Below are positions 1 through 16,600 of a stretch of 64,000 nt of DNA, in pieces; positions within the stretch are counted from its first letter, which is position 1, and each line of letters begins with the position of its first letter. Below the pieces are notes generated by a model. That model was given only the letters and a program-made list of their open reading frames with translations. It had not been told where the DNA came from and searched no databases. The stretch is taken from assembly GCF_038396675.1 (NCBI RefSeq), contig NC_088928.1:19656501-19720500 (forward strand), in the 5' to 3' direction. The translations under genes were made by a program, and so were the position numbers. The stretch comes from Hydra vulgaris (lineage: Eukaryota; Cnidaria; Hydrozoa; Anthoathecata; Hydridae).

Positions 1-3054
<3,054 letters not shown>

Positions 3055-4315
3055 AAAAGTATACTTTTTTTACTTACAACATTGCTGCAAGCAATCACTG
3101 TTAGACTTGGAAACTACTAGAAGAGAAAAGATGAAGTTTGAAGTTTATAAAATGATTAACAGATAACTTAAAAGATTGCAAGTTATACGAATCAGGAAAA
3201 CAAGATGAAGGGAGCAAATTCCAAAGAGTTGATGTTTAATGAGAAAAGCAGATAAACGAATAAGAATTTTTGAAGCACAAAGGAACAGTCACAGCAAAAA
3301 GATGCGACATAATTAAAAGACAAGTAACATGAGAATGAATTTTAGTAAATGGTACAAGAGATGCTAGTTCTTTAGAGTAGTACCCATTATAGTATTTATA
3401 GAAAAGAAAAAGAAAAGCAACATTACGACAACATGACCATGGTTGAAAGTTGGCTGTAAGAGCAGTTCCAACTATGTTTACTATGCGTTTTTGCAACTTG
3501 TCTAAATAAGAAAGGACATCATTCGAAGATCCACTCCAGATATGACAACAGCATATCATACAAGGACGGATTTGAGATTTATAGAGATATAGAATAGAAT
3601 CCGGAGTAAGTGGTAAGCACAATAAAGAGATGCAACCTTTGTAGGTGCTAATTTTGCAATGGATTTTATTTATGGTTTCCAAAAATAATAGGAAGTAAGA
3701 GTTAATCCTAGAAGACGAAGGCTAGATGACACGTTGAGTACATTATTGTTCATAAATAAAGGAAGATCTAGATTGTTGCAATAAATATTAGCTGAAAAAA
3801 ATTGAGTTTTATCTAAGTTAAAGTTCATCAACCACTTATAATATCGCGCAAGTGAAATCCTTTTCAAGCTCAAATGTCCCCATCAACCAACAAAAGAGAA
3901 TTGGCTTCTTATCAAGGCCAAAATAAAGGTAGTACCATCAGCAAACAATGCCACTTTAGATGTAAGAATTTCTGAGAGTTTGTTAATGTAAATTGAAAAA
4001 AGTAAAGGGTCAAGGATAGAACCTTGAGGAATCCCTGAAGTTACAGGAAATGAAGAAGAGTGTTGTCATTGAGGACAATTTTATACTACAATTGGAAAGG
4101 AAGGATTCAATAATCCTAAAGATGTTATCTGATACACCGTAAGAAAAGAGTGTATGGAGAAGTCCAGCATGCTAAACTTTATCAAAAGCTTAGAAATGTT
4201 GCGAGCGATAGCCTTAACCTCTCCTTATCTATCTAATACACAATAAAACCTATCAGTTATTTATATCAGTTAGAAAGAGAAGATCGAAATCCATATTGAT
4301 GATCAAATTTTAAAT
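3055..4315 (-). pseudogene. 5'-truncated EN-RT LINE fragment (reverse transcriptase and C-terminal part)
   Basis: Minus-strand reading gives, in order, an RT segment (GFRSS near 4290, GIPQGSILDPLLF near 4030, VALFADG near 3950), the thumb-like region KWLMNFNLDKTQFFSA (about 3840-3780), a C-terminal block IRPCMICCCHIWSGSSND and QKRIVNIVG (about 3580-3470), and a 3' tail ending near 3055. The same order and wording occur in the plus-strand LINE at 21.2-24.8 kb, so this is the same family. The fragment starts inside the RT. It has several stops and frameshifts, and the usual FADD catalytic box reads FADG, so the second aspartate is lost. It is a dead, 5'-truncated copy, as is usual for target-primed insertions. 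Exact family clade was not determined. Confidence 0.85.
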
Positions 4316-4479
4316 TTTGTAATGGATTTTAATACAATTTTCTTGAGGGAAGATTATGAATTATTTATCTTGAAAATAGTACATTTTGAAAACAATACTT
4401 CTAAACAATCTCAACTATTGGTTAGCGGGAAAATGCAACGCATGATCAGGGCAGCCGAGAGCTTTTATGACACCCGATG

Positions 4480-4513
4480 AATTTTAAAAATATGCATGCA
4501 TATTTTTAAAATT
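4480..4513. repeat. Perfect 34-bp palindrome
   Basis: The sequence is its own reverse complement over 34 bases, centred between 4496 and 4497 on the core ATGCATGCAT. There is no loop. Confidence 0.9.
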
Positions 4514-5040
4514 AAAACATGTACAATTATACAAGTTAGTTACTGTCTTTTTATTTCAAATACTGTTAACTTACATCGATATTTTTAGGAAAATTTGGAT
4601 CTAATCTGGATATATAAACAGATTCTTTAAAATTGATATTGAAAACTCTTGTTTTTTGCTTTTTTACTTGCAAAAATTGTTATTATTATGTCATCTTAAA
4701 ACAGAATTGTATCCGATTCATTTTAACATGTATGTCCGATAGACATTCTTCGTCCGATAGACGTTCTTCAATCTTTTGTTTTATAATAGCCCAAAAATAA
4801 TTTTTTAAATCAATTTTAGTTTATTTAAGGATCATTTATCTTCTACGACAGGTACTGGCATTGTGTTAAAAAAATTTGAATTAGAATGCATATAGATCGG
4901 AAAATAGGTTACAAACCTATTGAGTATATTTGGTCGAGAATGTCCTAAGTGTTTCCAGAAGTTAAAGATGGAGATTACTTCAAACTATTTAGGTGCGAAG
5001 TATCTTCCACAAAGTTGTATTTTGTTTCAGACTTTAATAT

Positions 5041-5078
5041 TTACCAGTTCTTTATCTTTTATGATAAAGAACTGGTAA
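5041..5078. repeat. Hairpin with 16-bp perfect arms
   Basis: Left arm 5041-5056 (TTACCAGTTCTTTATC), 6-nt spacer, right arm 5063-5078 as its exact reverse complement. Confidence 0.9.
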
Positions 5079-5830
5079 AATTTAAATAAATGAAAATATG
5101 AATGAGAATCTTAACAAAACGTTTTTTAAAATCCTAATTTTAAGTTGAATACGTTAAATGTAATGACAAAACTCAACGCGAAAGATATTCACTTCAAGCT
5201 TATGTTTGGAGAACTCATGAAAAATTGTATTTCCAGGTCATTGCTATTTTGCTATCATCACTCGCTTTGCAAAAAATTCTGTTTCATTGTCAAGACGAGT
5301 CATCTGCTCATCATAGGTCGATGTTTTGGTTGAAGGTAAAGCAACAGTTTTAGAGCAGCAATAGTTTCCCGTGGTCGTTTTGCAATTAGTTTTATAACAG
5401 CAATCGGAGCTAAACATCTGGTGTCCAAAAACTTGCAAAGCAAGATCTTTCATCTAGCAAGACTGCAGCTGAAATCTAAAAAACCTTATATTTTTATTTA
5501 TTATAACAACAATCAATAAAACTTATGCATAAAAAGTTTAATATTGATGAAGGAAAGCAACACCAGGTTTCATATGCAAGCGGTTGTCATGGCTGCAGTC
5601 AAAATAGCATTATAATTGATATTGTACGTATATCGATTACATTATGCGCTAATTTATTCCAAAGGTTTGCGACGCGATTTTTAAAGAACTGTTGACGTTC
5701 TGGGTAACCTTTGATTATTTGGGATTTAACAGGTCATTTTTTAACTATAAGCTGAGTTTGATGAGAAAGCGTAAACGGACCAACGTTTTTAAACTTGGTT
5801 TTAAACAACCTGTTTACTTCTTCAACAGCG

Positions 5831-6030
<200 letters not shown>

Positions 6031-7230
6031 AAAAAGTCCGGTCTTTTTTAAAACCGGTTACATTCCGTTTTTTTAGGTGGTTTATCCGGACTTATCGATT
6101 TTTGATTAAAAAGATATAAAACCGATAGTTTTTGATATTTAAAACTCTAAGATATCAGTTTATCTTTTTTATGGGTTACAGGCACTTTTTGTCTCCTACT
6201 TATATTTTCATGTTAAATAAAAAAGGAAATAACATGCACCAGCACCTTGTCTAAAATATATATTTTCATGTTAAATAAAAAAGGAAATTACATAAGTATT
6301 TTATTATAAATAAAAGTAAAATAAACACTCCAGAAGTTCCATCCCTTCAATTGCAGAATAAAGGTTCTGATGCTAAAATAGGTTTTTAACACTATGTGGC
6401 TATAAAAATAACCGTTTTTTAAAACTTGCTTAACAATTACAGCTGCATGGTTTAATGATACTTCCTTGATTTCTTTTCTTAATACGAATCATAACTCTTT
6501 GACTTTCTAAAATTATTTAACAACGAACATTAAAATTTTAAAAAGTTTCATTATTGTATTAAATATTATAGTTTAAGATATAAACTTTTTATTATAGAAA
6601 TTATCTATTATCAAATTCTAATTCTAATAAATATACATTCAAGAAAAAAACTGTAAATATACTGACTGTAATAAATAGATATAATTGAAATTTTCATTCT
6701 AAACATGTCTCAGCAATCCTTATGCGGAGCAACATTTAATATTTAAAACAAGCCTTCAAGAATTGCACTATGCATCCCTAAGTAGAAATAGGACTTTAGA
6801 CACATTTTTGAGGAAAACAAAAACATGGCAAAATTGACTCAATTTATGATCAATTGATGCAATTTTTCCTCAAACATAAAAGTTTGTAATTCTTATGTTT
6901 CAACTTTTCTGACAATCAGTTTTTTTTTTTTTTTGTGCAAGCATAAAAAAAACATACTGTGTTGATTATGTGAAAAGACCTCAGAATTATCAGATTGCCT
7001 GAAAAAAATGTATTATTAATAAAATTTAACAATAACATTTATCTATTATCTAACATAATATCTAAATTTAAAGATAAACATAGCTTTCTTCAATATTCAA
7101 CTTAAGAACAATTATCAGCTGAATCTTCTTGCAGTATAGTTTTTATACCTCTTGCATTTTGTTCTTCTTGCAATATAGATACATGTCAGATGTCATAAAT
7201 AAATAATTAGCTGTATCCCTAGTATTTTCG
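6031..7230. other. Unassigned DNA with a 58-bp-period direct repeat
   Basis: No gene recognised. A 30-bp sequence starting TATATTTTCATGTTAA occurs exactly at 6201-6230 and again at 6259-6288. Next to the TA array, the motif AAGTCCGG (6034) and its complement CCGGACTT (about 6087) could be ends of a small decayed element. Confidence 0.4.
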
Positions 7231-7440
7231 GCAAAAGTAGTTAAACATGCATGACCTACTCAGTTTTGTTGGCTTTGTTCCTGGCTTCAATGGCACTCTC
7301 AGACAAAGAACCATTGGGTAAAAGAAACACCATGAACTATCATGAAGTCATGCACAGACTGTGACAGTGGAATGGCTTTTAAAAACTGATCGTTAGAAAT
7401 GAGACCAAACAGACGGTAGACAAAACTACATATGAAACTT
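7231..7440 (-). pseudogene. Possible transposon-protein fragment
   Basis: Minus-strand reading of this segment gives protein-like text with one frame change: SNDQFLKAIPLSQSVHDFMI followed by LPNGSLSESAIEARNKANK. The second part resembles the LSEEA.EARNK motif seen in some invertebrate transposon-encoded proteins, recalled as a pattern and not matched to a named domain. There is no complete ORF. Treat it as a decayed fragment of unknown family. Confidence 0.3.
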
Positions 7441-8524
7441 GCTTGAAAAACTAAAATAAATACTTGTTATGCTGCACCCTTGCACCCTGCACCCTAGCAT
7501 ATACATATACATATAAAAGTACAGTTCCACTCATGGGAACTAACATAAAAATGGATACTTACAAGGGCAGTATAAAGAAGAAATAGATGATATCGCTGTA
7601 AGTTACAACTGCAACTGCTGATGCAACAACCAAATCAAAATATACCTACTCTAAAAAGTACATCAAAGCCAAAAAAAAAAAGAAAATGAAAAAAAAATTA
7701 CTGCACTTAACACATTGATAGTATTAACTAACAACTTACTTAAGATTGAAGATCTACAAAGAAAATATACCAATACTGTCACTGTATCAAAATACTATAA
7801 GACTATTACTCATTTTTTAAATTGTATATAATATCTAAATATAAAGATTTTAATTAGGTCCCATATCTTGATATGGGGCCTAGCGTTAGCATGTTTGCCA
7901 GGAATATATTTATAGCGTGATTTTGCCAAATATTAGAAATTTATGATGAAATCATTCTATTAGTACCAAAAAAAAAAAAAAGGTCATTGAATTTTGGTAA
8001 ATTTAAACCAAATGATAATTTTGAGGTGTACTCTTTGCCATTTTTTCAATGCTGGTCGTTGGGCTAACTAACACCCTGCATAATTAGTGAATTTTTTTTT
8101 CTTCAAAAGTAAATTAATATGAGTCTAAAAAGAACCAGAATAGAGTATAAAATAAAATGCACGATATGTTTTATTTAAAAAGGTTTGAAAAAATAAATTA
8201 CAATAAAATATCATTAATAAATGACTTTCATATGGTCACACCATACTCAAAACTCAAAAACATTTTAATACATAGTCACAAAATGTAAAAGAAAACAAAA
8301 AAACAAATGTATGCTAATGTTTGAGAAAAAGTCAATACACTACCATTTTAACAAACATTGCAATAGATTGTAAATATAACAAAAATATAATGCAAAAAAT
8401 ATAATACATCAGGATTAAGATTAAAAAGTCAGGATTACATTTTTAATCTTACATTAAATGTTAATTCATGATATTATCACAGAAGATATATAAAATATAA
8501 ATTCAAAAAATACATCTTGAACAT
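7441..8524. other. Unassigned AT-rich DNA
   Basis: No gene, repeat boundary or RNA recognised between the fragment at 7.2-7.4 kb and the MULE. Confidence 0.5.
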
Positions 8525-11500
8525 TTCCAAATTTTCTTTAATGCCAAAACAGCATTGGGCGCTGACTCACAAGACATGTGATACCACTCCGTGCATTCAT
8601 TACACTGTACCATATTTCTGCACCATTATCAGGTAAGCAACAAGCACAATATATAGAAAAATCGATACACTTTTCCTAGACATATGCACAACTGCGAGTT
8701 TTTCACAACGCGGAAAGGGGGTAAAGTAGTTGTTTTGCAGACAATCATGCAAATGTTTTTTCATGGTATTCTGATCATATAATATGGTACTAACATCAAC
8801 GCACACGCATAGATCTAAAGCAAATGCAATCGCAAATAAGCCACAATCGATTGATCCAACTTGTTGACAAGGTTGGTATTCACAACATATCTTATTTAAT
8901 GGACAGTATAAAAGTGATGCAATTTGCATTTTAATTTCCATTGAAGGTGTTTCTGACTTCATATGAGTCATATATTTTGATTTGTCCAGGGGAATAGTTA
9001 AAAAACTAGCAACAAATCTAGGCTATCGTCATGCAAGATTTGAATAATTTCATGTTGCATTATATCATATGTTAAGTTTGTCCCAATAAAGTGTCCTGTA
9101 TTGATGAAAACTGATTTTTTTAAATGACTTGTGCTGCATTTATGTCAATGTCAGACAACATCTTGCTACACAAAATCCTCTCACACAGAACATCAGAAAC
9201 ATTTGTCACATTGATTGTTTCTGATTTTGCTTGCTTTCTTGATTTAGCTATTTGTTTTGATATTGAAGGTTGCAATGTGAAAGAGTTCCTTGGCTTGCTA
9301 CCTCTTGGTCATCCTTTTGATCTTATGACGGCTGGCACTCTTAAAGAAGATCTTATTTCAGGTATTACATAGTTATTTTTATCTGATTGTTTAATAGATT
9401 CTGATGCACTTGCATTGTCTTGCAGACCACTGTTTATCAATTGCGAACCTGATGTTGTGTCTATATTGTCATTCAGTATTTCTTTTGTGTTTTCAATTAC
9501 TATTTTCTGGTCATATTCATCATTGGAAGATGATAACTTTAAATCTGACAGAATATTATTAGTTGAAGGAATTTATGTAATTTCAACTATGTTGCCTGAT
9601 TGCCACAGATTTAGCAAGTGTTTTACTTGTGATAACTTTTGTTCAAAGTCTGCTCCACCACAAGTTACAAGGTAACAAGCTAAAGCCTCAGTTTCTGTAT
9701 ATCGCTCTTCTTAATACCTACAATTTTTCAATTATTTTTTTTGTGATTTGTGGTCAACATTTGATATGTCTAATGTTGAAAAATGATCTGATCTCACAAA
9801 ATCATTTAAAACTTCAGTTTTTTTCCATCTTAATGGCAAAGTCATTTCTAGTTTATTGCCAAACAGTGGCATGTTTCTAAAATCTCTCGCACAAAAAATA
9901 TGCCAGCAAGGTAACTGAAAATTCATAAAAAATGAACAGGTGCAATCAGTGAAGTCATTGCTAATGATATACTGGCAACTATCTTTGGTCAAAAGTATAT
10001 CAATTTTATTGTGCAAGACCATTTCAACATTTTCCTTGGTTGAATACTTTTGAAACTGCGAGGAGACTAAATCTGTTGCAAAGTTTGTTAGTGACTATCC
10101 AATTTCTTTAGGCATTCCAGATGTGGCAACTGTTCGAACACCTATCTCTCTGTATTGTTTATAGCCCTTGTCACTGGAAATGTGCAGTGTTTCAAATGTG
10201 TGGTTTCATTAAGTCTTTCAATGGTTTCAGACAAATGTATATTAGGTTTGATAATTTTTTTTAACTGTCGATTAAAGTTTTCAATTCTATTGTTAGTGTT
10301 GTTACCTAATGTTAACTTATTTTTTCAGTAAGCTGAACACCATTGTTCCTTACATGAATGCCAATTGTTTAAAAAATATGTTTTAAAGGATTCAGGGAGC
10401 TCACGATTGTTCACAATACTGTCATATGCTTCATGGTAATCAGCTTCTGAGTATGCATATACCATTTTTAATATCAAATTCATCAGCTCACATTTAATTG
10501 ATGGAGGTACAGACAACTATATGACAACTTTTTTGATGTACTTTATTACATGAAAATGACACAGCAACACTGATGAATGCAAAAATGTAGGACTAAAAAC
10601 ATTTATTTACCCAATATCTTTGTCCATAATAATAACTTTAGTTATGATGTTATTATTTTGTGTACAAAACCATTCCACAACCCATTTGAAGATGTCTATA
10701 GTATCATGCTGAACAAAAGCAAATAAAACTGGCACTCCAAATCCTAAACCATCTTCTACTAAAAAAACCAATAGTGGAAATCGTTCAGTATTAACTTTGT
10801 AAGTAGAATCCACAAAAACTACTTCCCATTTCTTTTATATTTCTCTTTCATCACACTAGTTTTCCAACATATAACTTGTAACTCATCATCTTTTGGAAGA
10901 ATAGAAACTGAACCACCATTGTCTTTTTCTAAAAGTTTGTTAACAGCATCTACCAGCAACTGTCCTTCATTATTATTACTATGTTCAACTTTTTTATTCC
11001 TAGCTTTTAAGTTGTGTAAATCCTGACTAGTCACACATTTGGTGTAATCATCTAAATGCAATATTTGTTTTATCTGTAATGGGGTGACATTAGCATTTAT
11101 TAAATTTATTATAAGTTTTTCCTCCTGCGTGATCATCTTTCTATTCCTAGGATAGCAACAAAAATTCTTTACTTTTTGGATGGTTGTGGGCCTCTTCTAG
11201 TTGAGTCATCTTTAATTGAAGTAATTTACTTTTTTTTAATAAAAAATTTAGCTAAAATGTTTAACTCAGTAAAAAAACTAAACTAATTGCTAAGTTATCT
11301 AAAACCAAGAAATAGTTTCATCTAATTGTTCTAAACAATCAAATTACAAAATAAATATTAAACTTAAGTACTGTGTACCTCTAAAGCAAAACTATCTATT
11401 TTACTTTCATAACATTTCAGATGTAATCTAATTTTCATTGAACAGTCAATGGCAAGTTTTGTTTGATGTGGTCTACAAGTTGTCACTTTGCTTAGGTGTG

Positions 11501-11838
11501 GTTTCCCATAGTGTACACATGTAATAAGAGGATCATTAAAAATAAACTTTTCAGCTTTGCTGTCATCAAGCTACAATTTAATGTATTAAAGTTGTTCCTT
11601 AAAAATTAAAATGATCAAACGTCTACACATTTACTCTATAAAATATTGGTCATTCAAAATGTTTAACAAATATCAATATTAGCTTCAAAAAAATATTACC
11701 TAAAAATATTAACTAAATATTACCTTAAGCTTGTGACTACTTCTGTAGTGTATAGGGTGACTATTTTCTTCACAGTACTCTAGTAACTTCAACTCAAAAT
11801 CGGCAAATGAATCAAAGCAGTCAGATTTTTTTATTTCT
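8525..11838 (-). pseudogene. MULE-type transposon ORF: FAR1-like, DDE, SWIM, Ulp1 protease and PHD-like finger
   Basis: Read on the minus strand. (1) A FAR1/ZSWIM3-like N-terminus (FADFELKLLEYCEENSHP, about 11830-11724) continues after an apparent intron (GT donor at 11723, AG acceptor at 11571) with a Cys/His-rich exon (KPHLSKVTTCRPHQTKLAID, 11570-11379). (2) HNHP then YPRNRKMITQEEKLI (about 11180-11120). (3) The MULE domain has VDSTYKVNTERFPLLVF (about 10820-10770), MDKDIG and CHFHVIKYIKK, then NTNNRIENFNRQLK (about 10290). (4) A SWIM finger of CxCx(n)CxH form, CTCSFFMNFQLPCWH (about 9950-9900). (5) An Ulp1-type cysteine-protease tail with QVGSIDCGLFAIAFALDLC (about 8860-8805) and a partly preserved upstream block. 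(6) A PHD-like C-terminus, NECTEWYHMSCES (about 8610-8560). Frameshifts occur near 11170, 10825 and 8600, with in-frame stops near 10605 and 10515, so it is inactive. Terminal inverted repeats were not identified. The family assignment is firm; the exon model is tentative. Confidence 0.8.
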
Positions 11839-11914
11839 ATAGTAATATAACAAATTATATTAATTAAAACAAGTCTCGGGAAAATTTCGCACATGAAAAA
11901 GTGTAAGTAATCAA

Positions 11915-12040
11915 AGTTGTTGTTGACAGGTTGGTTCACAACATAACTTATTTATATGACAACATAGCAGTGGTGCAACTTTCATTTTAGTGCACTTTTT
12001 GATAACAGCTTTTATTGGAACTCCCAATCAAACAATGTGC
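11915..12040 (-). pseudogene. Second, detached Ulp1-like fragment
   Basis: Minus-strand translation gives MKVAPLLCCHINKLCCE followed by PTCQQQ, closely parallel to MQIASLLYCPLNKICCE and PCQQVG of the MULE protease domain about 3 kb away. It stops matching before the DCGLF active-site block. It lies upstream of the N-terminal exon of the MULE, so it must come from another copy or from a rearrangement. Confidence 0.6.
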
Positions 12041-12466
12041 AAAAAATTTCCAAGATAGTTTTTTTTGTAGTATACTACATTTTGTCATTTTCATAAATAA
12101 ATTACAAAAGAGTTTCACATTGAAAATATCAATAAATAAAATAAATTAAAAAACAGAACTGGACTCAAAGAACATATGGGTGATGTAATACCACCTCAAT
12201 CTTTTCCAATGTTTTGAATATTACTAACTTCTTCCCAGTGGAATTTTTATTTTTCAACTTTAAAAAATTTTTTTTTTTTTGTATATATCCATTTTGATAA
12301 TAATTTTGTCAAAAATGTACTGAGACCCTATTGGCAATATTGTAATACTTAAACATACAAAATAAAACTGATAAATTATACTCTTACTACTTTAGTTTTA
12401 TGATTTATTATTTAATTATATTATTATTTATAATTTTATTTCTTTATAAATACCTTTGTGACTGAA

Positions 12467-12469
<3 letters not shown>

Positions 12470-12546
<77 letters not shown>

Positions 12547-12586
12547 ATGCATATAACAATATGCAATATTATGTGTGTGTATATAT

Positions 12587-12669
<83 letters not shown>

Positions 12670-12696
12670 TAATGCATATAACAATATGCATTATTA

Positions 12697-12794
<98 letters not shown>

Positions 12795-12820
12795 TAATGC
12801 ATATAACAATATGCAACAAT
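12470..12820. repeat. Compound (TA)n array with three copies of a spacer motif
   Basis: Three TA arrays alternate with copies of a spacer centred on CACATAATGCATATAACA (about 12541, 12665 and 12790), each flanked by CA/TG runs. The spacer is itself an imperfect inverted repeat. Confidence 0.92.
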
Positions 12821-14488
<1,668 letters not shown>

Positions 14489-14739
14489 ATGTAAATTCAA
14501 AAATAGTCAGAACAGTGAAACAAATAGAAAATCCAGTAAGTCTTTTCTCTAAAAATGTTTTTATTAAAAACAATATAATTACCAAAAAAAATACTAATAC
14601 AAAATATTTTTTTATATATTAAAAATATTAGCACTAGAGGCCTTTCAAATAATCTTCAGTAGTGCTATTTTTGGTAATTAATTTTCATATTGTTGCTATG
14701 GGTAACTATTGATTGTGAAGTATTGAATTGTAATTATAG

Positions 14740-15612
14740 ACAGAAAATATCAATTAAATGTATCATGTTTTTGTTTGTGCAAATGCTTTTCATATGATAA
14801 CAAAAAACTTTCATCGTTAAGTTCAAGAATGAATGATGAATGTTTGGAAAAAAGGTTCAATTACACTTTTGTGGGCACGTTGACAAGTATAAACTTAGTT
14901 GTCAAATGGATCAGTTGATAAGCCATTTCTTCAACTGGAAATATGTCCATTTATACATAATCTTAAATTATTAGTTTTACCAGTATATGCTTGTTTTTGG
15001 CATGTTAAACATTTTAGGTAATAAATTACATTTTTGCTATTGCATGTGATGTGACTTTTCACTTTCCAAATAGTACCATTAGATGTTTTAAACTCATCTA
15101 CTCCTTGAAGGTATAGTTTGCAAATTTTGCACCAAATATCTTTGCATTTGAATATGCCAATCTTCTTACTAGTTACTTCAATATTTGAAGAAGTAAGGCT
15201 TCTTAGTAAGTTAGGAGGTTGTTTAAAAGCTAATACCGAGTGAATATTAGAAAAAACATTTTTAATTCTTTCATTATAAGATCCTTTGAGCAAAAGGTTA
15301 GCTTCTGTTATTAAAGGTTGACAATTGAGATTACAATAGAATTTTGTCACTAAAGGAAACATTTCTTTAGATTCCTTTTGTGGTTCTGGTCCTTGTAGTT
15401 TTGCATTATGGAATGCTTTTTCTATAATTCTATCAGCGTATTCACAATCTTTTAACCATGACTTTAGTTCTATTAGGCGTAATTTTTCGATTTCATAATT
15501 AGATGTAAAACCAATTACTCTTTTAGCTAATTTATAAGGGATATTCTTTTTAATGTGAAATGGATGATGACTGCTATAGTTTAAATAGTCATGGGTGTTA
15601 GTTTATTTATAG
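14740..15612 (-). pseudogene. Penelope-like retroelement fragment with GIY-YIG endonuclease
   Basis: The minus-strand frame is open from about 15610 down to 14931. It begins HHPFHIKKNIPYKLAKRVIG and LIELKSWLKDCEYADRIIEK, which is typical of the region after the reverse transcriptase in Penelope-like elements. It then has the Cys-rich linker (FKCKDIWCKICKLYLQG), TCNSKNVIYYLKCLTCQ and YTGKTNNLRLCINGH, the GIY-YIG nuclease signature. The match continues in other frames to about 14750 (EPFFQTFI, KHLHKQKH-like text). It has stops and frameshifts after 14931 and lacks the RT, being cut at 15612 where TA-rich DNA starts. The GIY-YIG domain would normally nick the target for priming. This copy is truncated and inactive. 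Confidence 0.8.
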
Positions 15613-15724
15613 TAAACATCTGTTTTATATATATAAATATATTTATCTGTTTCATATATATATAATATATATAAAATAATATATATATATATATAATAAT
15701 ATATAATAATATATATACATATAT

Positions 15725-15808
<84 letters not shown>
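15613..15808. repeat. TA-rich microsatellite with TAATATA variants
   Basis: Mixed TA and ATATAATAAT repeats between the Penelope-like fragment and the Helitron-like element. Confidence 0.9.
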
Positions 15809-15810
<2 letters not shown>

Positions 15811-16105
15811 TTATATATATAAAGGGCAATGTGTGTTTGTGTGTGTGTTTGTTTGTTCTCTATAGAAATCCAAACCGCCGGACCGATCTCGATGAAATTT
15901 GGCATCGGGGTAGTCCTCGAGGGGGAGAAGGTTCTTAGCTGGGTTTTGACCCCGTACCCCGACCCCCGGGGTCAGGGGGCCTAAAAATGGGCCCCCCTGA
16001 CCCTGGGGTCAGGGGGGACCATTTTTTGGGCCCATTTTTGTGTACAGATATCAGGTAAGCTAGTTTAAATATTGGCCCGGGCAACGCCGGGTAACTCCAG
16101 CTAGT
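15809..16105 (+). mobile_element. Non-autonomous Helitron-like element
   Basis: GC-rich island in very AT-rich DNA. The right end has the classic Helitron arrangement: a short hairpin (CCCGG 16076-16080, GCAACG loop, CCGGG 16087-16091) followed about 10 bp later by CTAGT (16101-16105) and then TA-rich target DNA. The left part reads GGACCGATCTCGATGAAATT, a wording that recurs in many invertebrate short repeats. A long internal inverted repeat of GGGGTCAGGGGG/CCCCCCTGACCC type lies at about 15963-16017. There is no coding sequence. The 5' boundary is uncertain (anywhere in 15809-15857). Confidence 0.6.
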
Positions 16106-16137
16106 ATATATATATATATATATGCATATGTGTGTGT

Positions 16138-16600
16138 ATGCAGACTAAATCAAATCTCTTCCAATGAAAATATATTTAACTCTTCTAAATGTGTGTATGA
16201 AGATGCTTTTAAAAAAGCGGATTTAAAAATTTTGAGTTCAAATTTGAAACAAAAATTGCAAAAATGTGAAATAGAGATATAATTTGGTTCAACCCTCTGT
16301 ACAGCAAAAATGTTTCAACAAATATTGGAATTAATTTTTAAAATTAATAGATAAACATTTCTCTCCCTCTAATAAATTGCACAAAACTTTTAACAGAAAC
16401 GCATTTAAGTAAAAATATTGAAAGAATTATAAAAGACCATAATTTTGCATTGATTAACAAAAAATAATTTCTTAAAGAAAAAAATACTAAAACTTGTAAT
16501 TGCAAGCAAAAAATTGACTGCAATATGAATGTCAAATGCTTATTTACAAATACATTGTTTCCTCACAAAACAACCCTGATAAAAAATATATTGGCTTTAA
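16138..16600 (+). pseudogene. Second Penelope-like fragment (linker region)
   Basis: Plus-strand translation in shifting frames gives SSNENIFNSSKCVYEDAFKK, then FLKLIDKHFSPSNKLHKTF and NRNAFK, then TCNCKQKIDCNMNVKCL. These follow the order of the conserved linker before the GIY-YIG domain in Penelope-like elements (CNC...C...C pattern). Frameshifts and stops are frequent. The GIY-YIG itself is reduced to KKYIGF-like text where the sequence runs into the next element. Confidence 0.55.

Noticed and set aside
12165-12240. Second PHD-finger fragment beside the orphan Ulp1 piece
   Set aside because: Some resemblance to 8555-8600 (GACTCA...CATATG...ATACCAC), but the match is short and the order relative to the Ulp1 piece is wrong for the same strand.
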